From: Bog-473 sp963809715
GTDB taxonomy: Bacteria > Actinomycetota > Acidimicrobiia > Acidimicrobiales > RAAP-2
Length of the DNA: 64,000 bases
NCBI GenBank assembly: GCA_963809715.1
Contig: CAWEKO010000006.1
Location: forward strand, 186,001-250,000
Direction: 5' to 3'
Under the pieces are notes generated by a model. The model did no database searches, was not told the DNA's origin, and worked only from the letters and a program-made list of their open reading frames with translations. Numbering within the stretch: position 1 is the stretch's first letter; every line of letters starts with the position of its first letter. Below, in pieces: positions 1 through 8,648 of this stretch. A program made the translations under genes and the position numbers.

Positions 1-652
1 CGAAGTAGCCGTCCCTTGTTGGTTCGATCGATGGAACCTCGATCGTCCGTCCGGTCCCCGCGACCTTTGGCCATCCGGCAAACGATGCGAACACCGAGGG
101 ATACGTGACCATGGTGGCTGCCATGCAATCGAGCATTGCCACATCGATGAACTCACCAATGCCGCTCCGGATGGCCTCCCGATGTGCTGCGATCGCCCCG
201 AGCGCTGCGTAGGTACCCGACGTCCACTCACCGAGACGACCACCCGCCGAGAGAGGTGGAAGGTCCGGGAGGCCACGCTGCCCGATGGATCCGCAAGCAG
301 CCTGCAGGGTGAATTCGGTGCTGGCACGATCAGACCAGGGACCTGTACAGCCGAATGGCGTGATCACGACGACAACCAGAGACGGATTTTCGGCCCACAG
401 GGCCGCGGTGTCGACTCGGTCGCCACTCACAAAAATATCCGCCGAGGTCGCGAGCTCGCATGCGTCAGCCCTGACGGATCGCTTGGAGGTGTTGAGATAT
501 TCGAAGAGTGCGCCTGAGCCCCAATGGCGAAGTGGATCGCCTCCGGGTGGTTCCACCTTGACCACGTCAGCACCCGCATCGGCCAAGAGTTTTGAGCAGT
601 ACGGTCCAGCGATCTCAGTTGTGCAATCGACGACGCGAACGCCATCGAGCAT
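1..652 (-). CDS. CaiB/BaiF family CoA transferase, C-terminus cut by window edge
   Basis: The minus-strand frame is open from 652 to the window edge, giving about 217 residues of a family III (formyl-CoA transferase type) protein. The N-terminus reads LDGVRVVDCTTEIAGPYCSK, followed by LLADAGADVVKVEPP, the usual Rossmann start. Later parts carry GCTGPW and a GGRLGEWTSGTYAALGA segment, where the catalytic Asp of the family seems replaced by Glu. Such proteins move CoA from an acyl-CoA donor to a carboxylic acid. ATG at 652 fits the family start; an in-frame ATG at 694 is possible. It is divergent from the amidohydrolase at 787, across a TATAAT-containing spacer. Real length is unknown because the end is missing. 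Confidence 0.85.
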   Translation of the reverse strand, partial: MLDGVRVVDCTTEIAGPYCSKLLADAGADVVKVEPPGGDPLRHWGSGALFEYLNTSKRSVRADACELATSADIFVSGDRVDTAALWAENPSLVVVVITPFGCTGPWSDRASTEFTLQAACGSIGQRGLPDLPPLSAGGRLGEWTSGTYAALGAIAAHREAIRSGIGEFIDVAMLDCMAATMVTYPSVFASFAGWPKVAGTGRTIEVPSIEPTRDGYF

Positions 653-719
653 CAGCGTGCACCCAGGGCAGGGCACCGTCGAGCGGACTTCCATGACAAC
701 GGCGGTGAGTGCATGCGGA

Positions 720-735
720 ACTGAATATAATATGG
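720..735. promoter_or_regulatory. AT-rich promoter island with TATAAT between divergent genes
   Basis: A perfect TATAAT hexamer lies at 726-731 inside the 134-bp spacer between the CoA transferase (652, minus) and the amidohydrolase (787, plus). The surrounding AATATAATATGG stretch is AT-rich in GC-rich DNA and could serve as a -10 box. No convincing -35 box was seen. Confidence 0.4.
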
Positions 736-786
736 ACCTTCGCCAACGAGCGCGTCGGCGGCTCGCCCGTATCGAAGGGGGGCGCG

Positions 787-2340
787 ATGAAGGCAGACGA
801 GATGATCCTCATCAGCGTGGATGATCACATCGCGGAGCCGGCGGACATGTTCGAGGGTCACGTTCCGGCAAAGTACCGACACCTCACTCCTCGGGTGGAG
901 ACAGACGAACGCGGCTTCCAGCAGTGGTGGTATGGCGAGAAGAAGGGCCGCAATCTTGGGTTGAATGCTGTCGCGGGCAAGCCTCCCGAGATGTACAACG
1001 TCAACCCAACCAGCTACAGCGAAATGCGCCCGGGCTGCTACGACGTCCACGAGCGGGTACGCGACATGTCGGCCGGCGGGACGCTGGCCGGGCTCAACTT
1101 TCCCAACTGGACGGGGTTTTCGGGTCAGGTGCTGAACGAGGGCCCTGACCTCATGGTCAACGAGGTGATGATCAAGGCCTACAACGACTGGCATGTCGAC
1201 GAATGGTGCGGCAGCTACCCGGACCGGTTCATTCCCTGCGGAATTCTTCCGCTCTTCGACGTGCACAAGGCGGCAGAGGAGGTGCGTCGACTGGCGGCCA
1301 AGGGGTGCCACGCCGTCACGTTCTCGGAAAATCCGTCGGCACTCCACATGCCGTCCATCCACTCTGGCCACTGGGATCCTCTTTTCGCCGCGTGCTCTGA
1401 CTCGGGGACGGTCCTCTGCCTGCATGTCGGATCTTCGTCCAAGGCTGCCTCGACGTCGCCCGATGCACCCCCCTCCGTGGGCATGGGGCTCTCCTCTGTC
1501 ATGTCGATATATTCGCTGGGTGATCTGTTGTGGGCGGATTTCTGGTGGCGATTTCCGGATCTGACCTTCTCACTCACAGAGGGTGACATCGGTTGGATCC
1601 CGTATTTCCTGCAGCGAGCTGAGCACATTCAGGCACGCCATTCCGGCTGGACAGGACAGCAGTTCCCAGAAGGCATGGGGCCCGCCGATGTGTTCAGGCA
1701 GCGAATTCTCTGCTGCTTCATCAATGATCCCATCGGCGTCAGACTCATCGACCAGTTCAACATCGACAACGTCTGTTGGGAGTCGGACTTTCCGCATTCG
1801 GACAGCTCGTGGCCCCACGGTCCTGAGGTCAACGAGCTGCAGTTCGCCTCGCTATCAGACGACCAGGTAAACAAGGTCACCCACGAGAACGCCATGCGGC
1901 ATTTCTCGTTCGACCCATTTAGCACTAGGCCCAAAGAGAGGGCGACGGTTCGTGCTCTCAGAGCCGAGGCAATGGACGTGGACACCGTGACCAGGGTGGG
2001 GCGAGCACCCGATCAAAGCGACCGCGATTACTTCAGGAATTTCGGCAGCGCGACCGCCCACTACGACTCCGGCATCTCTCTCCTGAGACCAACATCTCCT
2101 TGCCTTAGGAAAGCCGGGGTCCCACGCGATCACCTCAGGTCCCGTTCCGCGAGCAATAAATCTCGTGGTCCTCACGACAACGACGTTTGGTCCGTTCAAT
2201 GGTTTCGACCCGACCACAGATACGAACGAGACCATCCTCCTCCCGGGATGCCAGCAAACCAAGGCCGACCGGATGGCCGAAACTCTCCAGACCTCCGTCG
2301 GGGTTGGCCAGTAGTTCACCGGTGTGGTCGGGGAACGTAG
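787..2340 (+). CDS. Amidohydrolase family 2 protein with abnormal C-terminal extension
   Basis: A TIM-barrel metal-dependent hydrolase/decarboxylase of the ACMSD-LigW type. Visible are the N-terminal DxH ligand motif (VDDHIAEP, D12 and H14), a barrel His in LCLHVGSSS near residue 212, LTEGDIGWIP, and the C-terminal WESDFPHSD Asp near residue 333. ATG 787 is chosen because the family starts just before ILISVDDH; upstream codons from 709 look unrelated. The family normally ends some 400-430 residues in, near THENAMRHFSFDPF plus a short tail, but this frame runs to 517 residues. The last 100 or so are low-complexity and Arg/Pro-rich, and they lie antisense to a decayed gluconolactonase-like remnant. 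The natural stop may have been lost by deletion or an indel. Substrate unknown. Confidence 0.8.
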   Translation: MKADEMILISVDDHIAEPADMFEGHVPAKYRHLTPRVETDERGFQQWWYGEKKGRNLGLNAVAGKPPEMYNVNPTSYSEMRPGCYDVHERVRDMSAGGTLAGLNFPNWTGFSGQVLNEGPDLMVNEVMIKAYNDWHVDEWCGSYPDRFIPCGILPLFDVHKAAEEVRRLAAKGCHAVTFSENPSALHMPSIHSGHWDPLFAACSDSGTVLCLHVGSSSKAASTSPDAPPSVGMGLSSVMSIYSLGDLLWADFWWRFPDLTFSLTEGDIGWIPYFLQRAEHIQARHSGWTGQQFPEGMGPADVFRQRILCCFINDPIGVRLIDQFNIDNVCWESDFPHSDSSWPHGPEVNELQFASLSDDQVNKVTHENAMRHFSFDPFSTRPKERATVRALRAEAMDVDTVTRVGRAPDQSDRDYFRNFGSATAHYDSGISLLRPTSPCLRKAGVPRDHLRSRSASNKSRGPHDNDVWSVQWFRPDHRYERDHPPPGMPANQGRPDGRNSPDLRRGWPVVHRCGRGT

Positions 2341-2353
2341 CGATGACGCTCAC
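2140..2353 (-). pseudogene. Remnant resembling SMP-30/gluconolactonase
   Basis: On the minus strand, right after the SDR stop, a GTG-started frame (2353) reads GELLANPDGG, then GHPVGLGLL and EEDGLVRICGRVE. A second frame near 2199 reads KPLNGPNVVVV, and the first frame resumes with REDHEIYCS before stopping at 2135. In order, these resemble the PsGLgfLpdg..R and LNgPNDvvv..dG.IYFtD blocks of SMP-30/gluconolactonase/LRE proteins. About 70 residues are recognisable, with two frame breaks within some 40 bp and no N- or C-terminal parts. I infer a decayed fragment; chance similarity remains possible. Confidence 0.4.
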
Positions 2354-2380
2354 TACGCCGCGTGTTCGCGCAGCGCGTCG

Positions 2381-3303
2381 TTAGCTCGACCAGGTTTGCA
2401 GCCCACGACCCTGCGTTCCGAAGATCTGTGTCGCCATGACCTCGCCGATCCTGGAGGCGTCCCAACGCTCCCCATCGTTCGAGGCGGAGGCTCCCTCCTG
2501 CCAGCCCCGCATGAGATGAATTTTGTCGCCGATTACCCGGATGACCTGCCCGGTCACGTATTGGGCCTCGTCGGAGGCCAACCAGGCGACCACTGGGGAG
2601 CTTCCGGCGGGATCCAACGGATGGAAGGAGTTCTCCGGTATCTCATCCGGCTCGACGACTGTCGGGGGCATTGGGCATGGTGCCGGTGATACGTGTGGCG
2701 CCGGCGGGTCCTATGGCATTCACCGTGACTCCGAGACGCTGTAGTTCCAGAGCCAGTGTCAGCGTGAGTCCCACGACGGCCGCCTTGGCCGTCGCGTAGT
2801 TCGTCTGGCCGAAATTGCCGACCAGCCCGGCCCCTGAGGTCGTGTTGATTATCCGGCCTCGGCTGTCGAGGCCTGCCTTGGCAAGTGCCCGCCAATGACG
2901 AGTTGCAGCGCGGCTGGTCAGCCACGGTCCCCTCACATGGACCCCCATGACCGCGTCCCACGCCTCTGTGCTGAGATTCCAAATGACTCCGTCGCGCACA
3001 ATACCGGCGTTGTTGACCAGAATGTCGAAGCGGCCCCATTCGCCGATCGCTCGTTCGATCATCGCTTCGGCGTCGTCCTCATTGGCCACGTTGCCATAGT
3101 CCGCAAGGGCTGCGCCCCCGCGCGGTGATCAGCTCGACTGTGAGGTCCGCGTCCTTGCTGGAACCCTCACCGGTGACCGAGCTTCCCAAATCATTGACCA
3201 AGACCCGTGCACCGCGACGCGCCAATTCGAGGGCATGACCCCGACCGATGCCATGACCGGCCCCCGTTACCAAGGCAACCTTTCCTTCAAGCATTTCGCT
3301 CAT
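2381..3303 (-). pseudogene. SDR family oxidoreductase, broken by two 1-nt frameshifts
   Basis: The classical SDR parts occur in order but in three frames. ATG 3303 gives MSEMLEGKVALVTGAGHGIG (Rossmann glycine motif). After a C5 run at 3115-3119 the frame shifts into AALADYGN, then DILVNNAG and the active-site TNYATAKAA (YxxxK). After a G5 run at 2664-2668 it shifts into PTVVEPDEIPEN and a C-terminal WLASDEAQYVTG. Removing one base from each run restores a single 306-residue frame, as in the approx. 300-aa SDRs (17-beta-HSD4 N-domain type) that act on 3-hydroxyacyl-CoA or alcohol substrates. It is either a recent pseudogene or a sequence error. An AT-rich stretch (TATATA) near 3390 could be its promoter. 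Confidence 0.85.
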
Positions 3304-3480
3304 AGGTAACGGGCGCCAACATGGTGGGGCCTTTGGCCCGATTGGGCCACCGGTGACTTGGCGTGATCTGTGGCGAATACCATGCCGAATATCATATATA
3401 AAGCGCGAGCGACGAAGTCGCACTCACATCGGTGGTGGCCGTCAGGGGGTGGCAGGGCGCGCGTCTCACCCCAGCCGACT

Positions 3481-4704
3481 TCAAGTGGCCCGGCGCGTCA
3501 GCGTCCAGCCGTTTTCGGCCATCACGCTGTGAATCTCTTCCTCGCCGAACCCATGCCGTCGGAGGTCCAACGCAAAGTCGCGTGGCTCAGCCAGCCCTTC
3601 GGCGTGTGGCCAGTCCGAACCAAACAGGATGTGATCCGTGCCGATGAAATCTTTCAGCTGACTCAGGTTGTCTTCGTAGAACGGAGCGATCCAGACATGC
3701 TGGCGGAGCTTTTCGACCGGGTCGGATTGGAATGAGCCCGGCATCTGGCTGTACGCCTTCTTGAGCTTCTTGATCAGCACAGATACCCAACCAGCACCGG
3801 ATTCGATGCTCGCCACTCGCACCTTCGGGAAGCGGTCAAAAAGACCCTGGCACAGGAATGCTGCCATCGTTTCAAATGGCGGGCGATCCGAACTGAGGAC
3901 CGTGCGAAGCGGCGAGTAACGGAAGGCTTCAAAGTCGCCGCCCGGTTCCCAATCTTTCAGGTAGCGGCCGTAGCCCGCGTCACCCGAATGGATCCCGACC
4001 GTGACACCGGACTCGTTGACCAGGCCCCAGAAGGGGTCGAATCGCGTGTCTGCCGGGGAGGTGAGACCGGTTGGCGTGTATGCGGGTCCACCCTTTATGC
4101 AGACGATCCGCGCGTCCGCGTCGAGGACGCGCCTCAGTTCGGTCACCGCGGCATCGACATCAATAAGGGTGATCATCGGCGCCGCGAAGATCCGCTCTTT
4201 GTAGGCATAGCCCCAGTCGTCCTCGAGCCACCGGTTGAATGCTTCGAAGGCGGCTACCAGCGCAGGTGGATCGTCCGCGAGCGCTTCCTCCATCCCGACC
4301 CCAAGCGTTGGGAACAGAAAGCAACCATCAAGGCCTTGATGATCCATGACGGACAGACGAGCGTCTCGATCACGATATTCGGGACGGATGGGCTCCAGGT
4401 CGCCAAAGAGAGACCGGATGTCCTGTGCCTTCGGGTTCTTCCCCCTGAAATACTCGTCGAGGCTGCCCGGCTTTGCCACAGGGTCGAACACGGGATTGGG
4501 AATGAACTTGTTCAGCTTGCCGCCGACGAGGAGTCGTTGCCGTCCGTTGATCTCGGCCCACTGCATCGCACGCTTCGCCATTGCTTTGTCAATGTGACGG
4601 GTGTACGCATCGGTGGCTTCGTAGTAATGGTTGTCGGCGTCGAACGTCGTGTAGTTAACGGCGGCATCCGAACCGGTGGCGGTGTCGGTGGCGGTTGTCG
4701 TCAT
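3481..4704 (-). CDS. Amidohydrolase family 2 protein
   Basis: A 407-residue ACMSD-like TIM-barrel protein. Near the N-terminus is FDADNHYYE (D24, H26), where the first ligand motif is D-N-H rather than D-x-H. Further on are FLFPTLGVG, GIHSGDAG with the barrel His, IESGAGWV, and FGSDWPHAEG with Asp364, which would complete the metal site. Members decarboxylate or hydrolyse carboxylates; the substrate here is unknown. It runs in the same direction as the amidohydrolase at 4754-5653, 49 bp away, so the two are probably co-transcribed. The subtype, with the long GKLNKFIPNPVF and DLEPIRPEYRDRDARLSVMD segment, differs from the HAG-type paralogues at 7.4, 8.6 and 21.3 kb. Confidence 0.9.
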   Translation of the reverse strand: MTTTATDTATGSDAAVNYTTFDADNHYYEATDAYTRHIDKAMAKRAMQWAEINGRQRLLVGGKLNKFIPNPVFDPVAKPGSLDEYFRGKNPKAQDIRSLFGDLEPIRPEYRDRDARLSVMDHQGLDGCFLFPTLGVGMEEALADDPPALVAAFEAFNRWLEDDWGYAYKERIFAAPMITLIDVDAAVTELRRVLDADARIVCIKGGPAYTPTGLTSPADTRFDPFWGLVNESGVTVGIHSGDAGYGRYLKDWEPGGDFEAFRYSPLRTVLSSDRPPFETMAAFLCQGLFDRFPKVRVASIESGAGWVSVLIKKLKKAYSQMPGSFQSDPVEKLRQHVWIAPFYEDNLSQLKDFIGTDHILFGSDWPHAEGLAEPRDFALDLRRHGFGEEEIHSVMAENGWTLTRRAT

Positions 4705-4753
4705 ATCGCTCCTCTAATCGGTTGTCCAAGCAACGGCGTTGTGTGGAGTGGCC

Positions 4754-5653
4754 CTACGAAAGCCCGAGAACCCTGAGAGCATTCGTACGAAGGAATTTCG
4801 GCCATACCTCGTCCTTGAATCCGACATTGGTCATCTCCGTCATGATCCGTTCCAGAGAGAGTCCCATCGGAAAGTACCCGGCGTAGATGATCTTGTCGGC
4901 GCCGCGACTGTTTGCGTAGTTGATGATGTCCTGTGGGTAGTACTTGGGTGCGAACGCGCTCGTGGAGTAATGCAGGCCGGGCCACTTCAGCATCAGCTTC
5001 ACGGCCAGTTCGGTCCATGGCTCGCAGCCGTGGCGGGTTACGAAGATCAAGTCCGGAAAGTCGTACATGACCTCATCGATGAGCTCGACATGTTGGCAGG
5101 ATGCCTTCAGCCGCGGGCCCGGTATGCCGGCACAACAGAAGAGTGGTATGCCTAGTTCGACGCACTTGGCATAGATGGGATACATCTTCTTGTCGTTGAT
5201 CGGGACCTGCGGGAACGTTCCCGCAGGAAACATGCCGACGGCCCTGGTCCCAAACGTCTCATGCTCGCGGACGAGGCGATTGATCCCCGCCATGCCCTCA
5301 TTGGGATCGCCGCTCGACGACGGGATGAACCGATCGGGGAATCGCTTCAGCGCCTCGGCACCCGTACCGGCCGGGTCACCGACGCCGATCAAACCCTTCT
5401 CGATTCCCCAAAGGTCCATTTCTCGGACCGTCACCGCGATCGGATCGTCGACGTCCTGCAAACCCTTCTCGGGAACGTCTTTGAACATGTACTCGACCGG
5501 GAAGTCGAACTCTTCCTTGGACTCGGTGTCCTTGGTCTGCCGGGTAATGAACCGGTAGACCTCCTTCATGTCTGGATGCGGGAAGCCCAGCATGGTGTCG
5601 ATCGCACCTATGTCCCGGGGCATAACCATCCGAGTGAGCCTCCTATCGTCCAC
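4754..5653 (-). CDS. Short amidohydrolase-family protein lacking usual metal ligands
   Basis: A 299-residue protein related to amidohydrolase family 2, recognisable from RFIPSSSGDP, PIYAKCVELGIPLF, the VTRHGCEPW strand and the final NALRVLGL. Two hallmarks are missing. The N-terminal D/H-x-H motif is replaced by IDTMLGFPHPDM, and the conserved C-terminal S-D-x-P-H is replaced by YAGYFPMG, with no Asp. It is about 100 residues shorter than its neighbours. It may be a metal-independent or regulatory member, possibly partnering the amidohydrolase encoded just downstream. The start could be ATG 5653 or the ATGs 8 or 10 codons later (MVMPRDIGAID). Confidence 0.8.
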   Translation of the reverse strand: MDDRRLTRMVMPRDIGAIDTMLGFPHPDMKEVYRFITRQTKDTESKEEFDFPVEYMFKDVPEKGLQDVDDPIAVTVREMDLWGIEKGLIGVGDPAGTGAEALKRFPDRFIPSSSGDPNEGMAGINRLVREHETFGTRAVGMFPAGTFPQVPINDKKMYPIYAKCVELGIPLFCCAGIPGPRLKASCQHVELIDEVMYDFPDLIFVTRHGCEPWTELAVKLMLKWPGLHYSTSAFAPKYYPQDIINYANSRGADKIIYAGYFPMGLSLERIMTEMTNVGFKDEVWPKFLRTNALRVLGLS

Positions 5654-6008
5654 GGGTTCACGCCTGTCGACGAAACCGCACGTTCAATACTAGAATCTGA
5701 TTTCAATTGCGTCCAATCTGCTGGCGCACTCCATCTGACTGGGCCTTGTGGGGCGGCGGAGTCCTCATCAATCGAGACAACGGCAAGTGTAGAATTACGT
5801 TGTAGCTAAGGGCGCCCGGGAGTTGAGCGACGGCCGCCCTTCCGTGGGAGGCGAACCGAGGCATCCGTTTAGGAAGGGGTGATTTCGGCCGCCTGAAGCC
5901 GATGAAGAACGGTCTGGCTGGGTGCGCCTCATTGGTTGTGCTCGTCCAGCGTGAGCTCCAGCAGATCCGCCACGGCGCCGAGACGAGTCAACAGGGCCGA
6001 GATCGAAG
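5654..6008. other. 355-bp spacer without recognised gene
   Basis: It lies between two minus-strand genes. AT-richer stretches at 5685-5710 and 5778-5808 are candidate promoter positions for the amidohydrolase at 5653. On the minus strand, just after the EthD stop, a short frame ending near 5936 reads LLTRLGAVADLLELTLDEHN, which may be a tiny remnant. No start or family was identified. Confidence 0.4.
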
Positions 6009-6293
6009 TCAGACGACCTCGCTGATCTGCACCACGGGCGTGATATCGGTGTAGTTCGCGACATCGGCCGTTACCTGCGCTGAGCCCTCACCCGAGAGAG
6101 CTGCAGTCATCGTCTCGAGGGAATCGAACCGAAAGTGGACGGCCGCGACGTAGGGTCCATCGACGCCCTTGTCGATCTCGGCCTGCTCGAGCCCCCATGT
6201 CCGAAGGGCAAGGGGGACGTGGCGGTCCCGGTAGTAGTCGTGATCGAACACGTAATCCTCGGTGGTGGGGTACAGAACACTCATCCGTATCAT
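6009..6293 (-). CDS. EthD-like small dimeric alpha+beta barrel protein
   Basis: A 94-residue protein with the EthD/REDY pattern: MIRMSVLYPTTEDYVFDHDY, then YYRDRHVPLALRTWG with the conserved His, and a closing strand VANYTDITPVVQISEV. Such small proteins assist ether or aromatic degradation, or act as cofactor-less oxygenases or isomerases. It follows the SDR at 6346-7269 on the same strand after 52 bp and is probably co-transcribed. The exact role is unknown. Confidence 0.85.
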   Translation of the reverse strand: MIRMSVLYPTTEDYVFDHDYYRDRHVPLALRTWGLEQAEIDKGVDGPYVAAVHFRFDSLETMTAALSGEGSAQVTADVANYTDITPVVQISEVV

Positions 6294-6345
6294 CGAAGCC
6301 TGCTTTCTCTTCTCTCGGGAACTTCCAATTTGTTCTCGGCTTCGG

Positions 6346-7269
6346 TCAGCTCTTCGCGTCGATCGGTTTGGACGTCATCATGTTGGCTTCGAGAAGGTAC
6401 TCGGGGGGGCTACCGTCGATCTGGGATGCGGCGCGGTCACGGATCTTCTGTTGCTGCCGTTCTTGGGGGACATTTATCCAAAACGTGTCATTGATGATCC
6501 CGTCAAAACAGATATCGGCCACTTCCGACAAGGGCGCGAACTTGACCTCCAAGCCCGCGTCTTCCATGCGCCGCAGGTAGGCGCCCAGCGCGTCCCGGCC
6601 TTCCTGCGGCGGGGCGCCCGGCCGGTCGTATCGCTCAGGGCGATTGGCGCCCGGGCGCCAGATGCCGGTGTTGAGCATCCCCGGTGTGAACGTCGACGGG
6701 TAGAGCAAGGATGCGCTGACCTTCGCGCCGACCTCGCGGAGCTGGCCCCAGAGGCACTCGGTGATCGTGGTCACCGCCGCTTTCGTGGTCGCGTAGACGG
6801 CGCTGTTGATGAGTGGGGTGAACCCGCCGTTGCTCGACGTGGTGTTCACGACATGCCCTTCCACACCCTGCGCGAGAAGGGTGGGAACGAATGCGTGGAT
6901 GCCATTCACCACACCCATCACATTGACGTCGAGGGACCACCGCCAATCGTTGACGTGGTGTTCCCAAAGCTGACCCTCAGACCCAGAGCCGATCCCCGCG
7001 TTGTTGCAGACGAGGTGGACTGCTCCGTATCGCTCCAGGGCCGCATCCCGTAGGGACTCGACCGATTCGAGTGACGTGACGTCGGTCACCACGCCGATGA
7101 CCTCGAGGCCGCGGTCCGTCAACTCGCTCGTCGTCGTTTCGACCAAAGCCGGAACGACGTCCGCCACCACGACCTTCATCCCCTCTGCACCGAAGCGCTC
7201 CGCCAACGCCCGCCCGATGCCTTGCCCCCCACCGGTGACCACCGCGACCTTACCGACGACATCCCTCAT
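6346..7269 (-). CDS. SDR family NAD(P)-dependent oxidoreductase
   Basis: A 307-residue SDR. ATG 7269 is preceded by a GGGGAGG ribosome site and gives MRDVVGKVAVVTGGGQGIG, the Rossmann TGxxxGIG motif. CNNAGIGSG follows, then NTTSSNGGFTP and VYATTKAAV with the catalytic YxxxK. The long C-terminal substrate region (NTGIWRPGANRP) resembles SDRs found in actinobacterial terpenoid, steroid or aromatic clusters. It is divergent from the amidohydrolase at 7425, with a palindromic operator-like site in the 155-bp spacer, and is followed by the EthD-like gene. It probably oxidises an alcohol to a ketone; the substrate is unknown. Confidence 0.9.
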   Translation of the reverse strand: MRDVVGKVAVVTGGGQGIGRALAERFGAEGMKVVVADVVPALVETTTSELTDRGLEVIGVVTDVTSLESVESLRDAALERYGAVHLVCNNAGIGSGSEGQLWEHHVNDWRWSLDVNVMGVVNGIHAFVPTLLAQGVEGHVVNTTSSNGGFTPLINSAVYATTKAAVTTITECLWGQLREVGAKVSASLLYPSTFTPGMLNTGIWRPGANRPERYDRPGAPPQEGRDALGAYLRRMEDAGLEVKFAPLSEVADICFDGIINDTFWINVPQERQQQKIRDRAASQIDGSPPEYLLEANMMTSKPIDAKS

Positions 7270-7361
7270 GACGACCTCCCCTTGCTTGACGTGCGGACCC
7301 GCAGGCCGGGCAGGCCTCCGTCGCAGCCGACGCTTCCCGCCCCGACACAGAAGACGGCAAA

Positions 7362-7380
7362 CGAATGATTGCATATCATT
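7362..7380. promoter_or_regulatory. Operator-like inverted repeat between divergent genes
   Basis: AATGAT (7364-7369) and ATCATT (7375-7380) form an inverted repeat with a 5-base spacer, halfway between the divergent SDR (7269) and amidohydrolase (7425). The left half extends to CGAATGATT, which is also one strand of the palindrome core in front of the FadR gene at 43.3 kb. It may therefore bind the same or a related regulator. Confidence 0.45.
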
Positions 7381-7424
7381 TGTGTTTGGACTATAACGCT
7401 GTCATAGGCCCTGGGGGGTATGAG

Positions 7425-8648
7425 ATGCAGCCACTCGCCGACGACCGCTACACCGTGATTTCTTCCGACGGCCATGCCGGCGCGGAGATGCTCGACTACC
7501 GCGACTACCTCGAAAGCCGCTATCTCGACGAGTTCGATGTCTGGGCGAAGTCCTATGTGAACCCGTACGCTGATCTCCAAGGCGAAACGGCATATCGCAA
7601 TTGGGATTCCGCCGCCCGTCTCCGCGAGCTCGAGGATGATGGCGTGGTCGCCGAAGTCCTGTTCCCGAACACGATTCCGCCCTTCTTCCCATCCGGCAAT
7701 CTGTTGGCACGGCCACCGACGCCGGACACCTACGAGCTCCGCTGGGCCGGCCTTCGGGCGCACAATCGTTGGTTGGCCGACTTCTGTGCCGACGCTCCCG
7801 GCCGGCGTGCCGGCATGGCCCAAATCTTCCTCAACGACGTGGACGACGCCGTCGCGGAGATCGCCTGGGCGGGAGAACACGGCCTCTTCGGCGGCGTTCT
7901 GCTGCCGGGCGTGCCACCTGACTCGGGACTTCCTCCCCTCTGCGCCCCTGACTACGAGCCGATCTGGGCCGCTTGCCAGGATCTCGACATGCCGGTGAAC
8001 AACCATTCCGGAGCCGCTGGCCCCGAGATGGGCGAGCACCTGGCGTCAATGGCCATCTTCATGGTGGAGCTGGGGTGGTTCTCGCACCGCGTGTTCTGGC
8101 ACATGGCTTTTGGAGGCGTCTTTGCCCGTTATCCGCGCCTGAAGTTGGTGCTCACCGAGCAGTCGTCGGGTTGGATACCTGCCACGCTCAGCATGCTCGA
8201 CTACCAGTACAGCCGCTTCACCGACGACGGGAACGCTGAGGCGCATTTCGGTGCCGAGCTGGTCAAGGAGATTCCCGAGCCGCCGAGCTTCTACTGGAAG
8301 AACAACTGCTTCGTTGGGGCCAGCTTTCTCCGTCCGAACGAGGCACCCCTGCGCTACGACATCGGCATCGACAAGATCATGTGGGGCCAGGACTACCCGC
8401 ACATCGAGGGAACGTACCCTTACACCACCGAGGCTCTGCGCCACACCTTTGCTGGAATCGACAGCGATGAGGTGGGGCCGATGCTCGGAGGCAATGCCGC
8501 CCGCGTCTACGGCTTCGATCTCGAAGCTCTGGCTCTGGTGGCCGCTCGGGTCGGACCCCGCGTCGACGAGGTGAACGTGCCGCTCGAACGTGTCCCTGCT
8601 GACTCCCATTCGCTTGCTTTCGCCGGAGGAGACGTGAAGCCGTGGTGA
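7425..8648 (+). CDS. Amidohydrolase family 2 protein (HAG subtype)
   Basis: A 407-residue ACMSD-like protein. ATG 7425 follows a GGGGGG run used as ribosome site and starts MQPLADDRYTVISSDGHAG, with D15 and H17 as the first ligand motif. Others seen are LFPNTIPPFFPS, AHNRWLADFC, NNHSGAAG (barrel His), LTEQSSGWIP, and WGQDYPHIEGTYP with an Asp near residue 323. It is clearly paralogous to the protein at 21348, which shares the FPNTIPPFFPS and QIFLND blocks, and less closely to the next gene. Its stop overlaps the start of that next amidohydrolase, so the two are translationally coupled and may form a hetero-oligomer. Likely reaction: decarboxylation or hydrolysis of a carboxylate; the substrate is unknown. 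Confidence 0.92.
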   Translation: MQPLADDRYTVISSDGHAGAEMLDYRDYLESRYLDEFDVWAKSYVNPYADLQGETAYRNWDSAARLRELEDDGVVAEVLFPNTIPPFFPSGNLLARPPTPDTYELRWAGLRAHNRWLADFCADAPGRRAGMAQIFLNDVDDAVAEIAWAGEHGLFGGVLLPGVPPDSGLPPLCAPDYEPIWAACQDLDMPVNNHSGAAGPEMGEHLASMAIFMVELGWFSHRVFWHMAFGGVFARYPRLKLVLTEQSSGWIPATLSMLDYQYSRFTDDGNAEAHFGAELVKEIPEPPSFYWKNNCFVGASFLRPNEAPLRYDIGIDKIMWGQDYPHIEGTYPYTTEALRHTFAGIDSDEVGPMLGGNAARVYGFDLEALALVAARVGPRVDEVNVPLERVPADSHSLAFAGGDVKPW

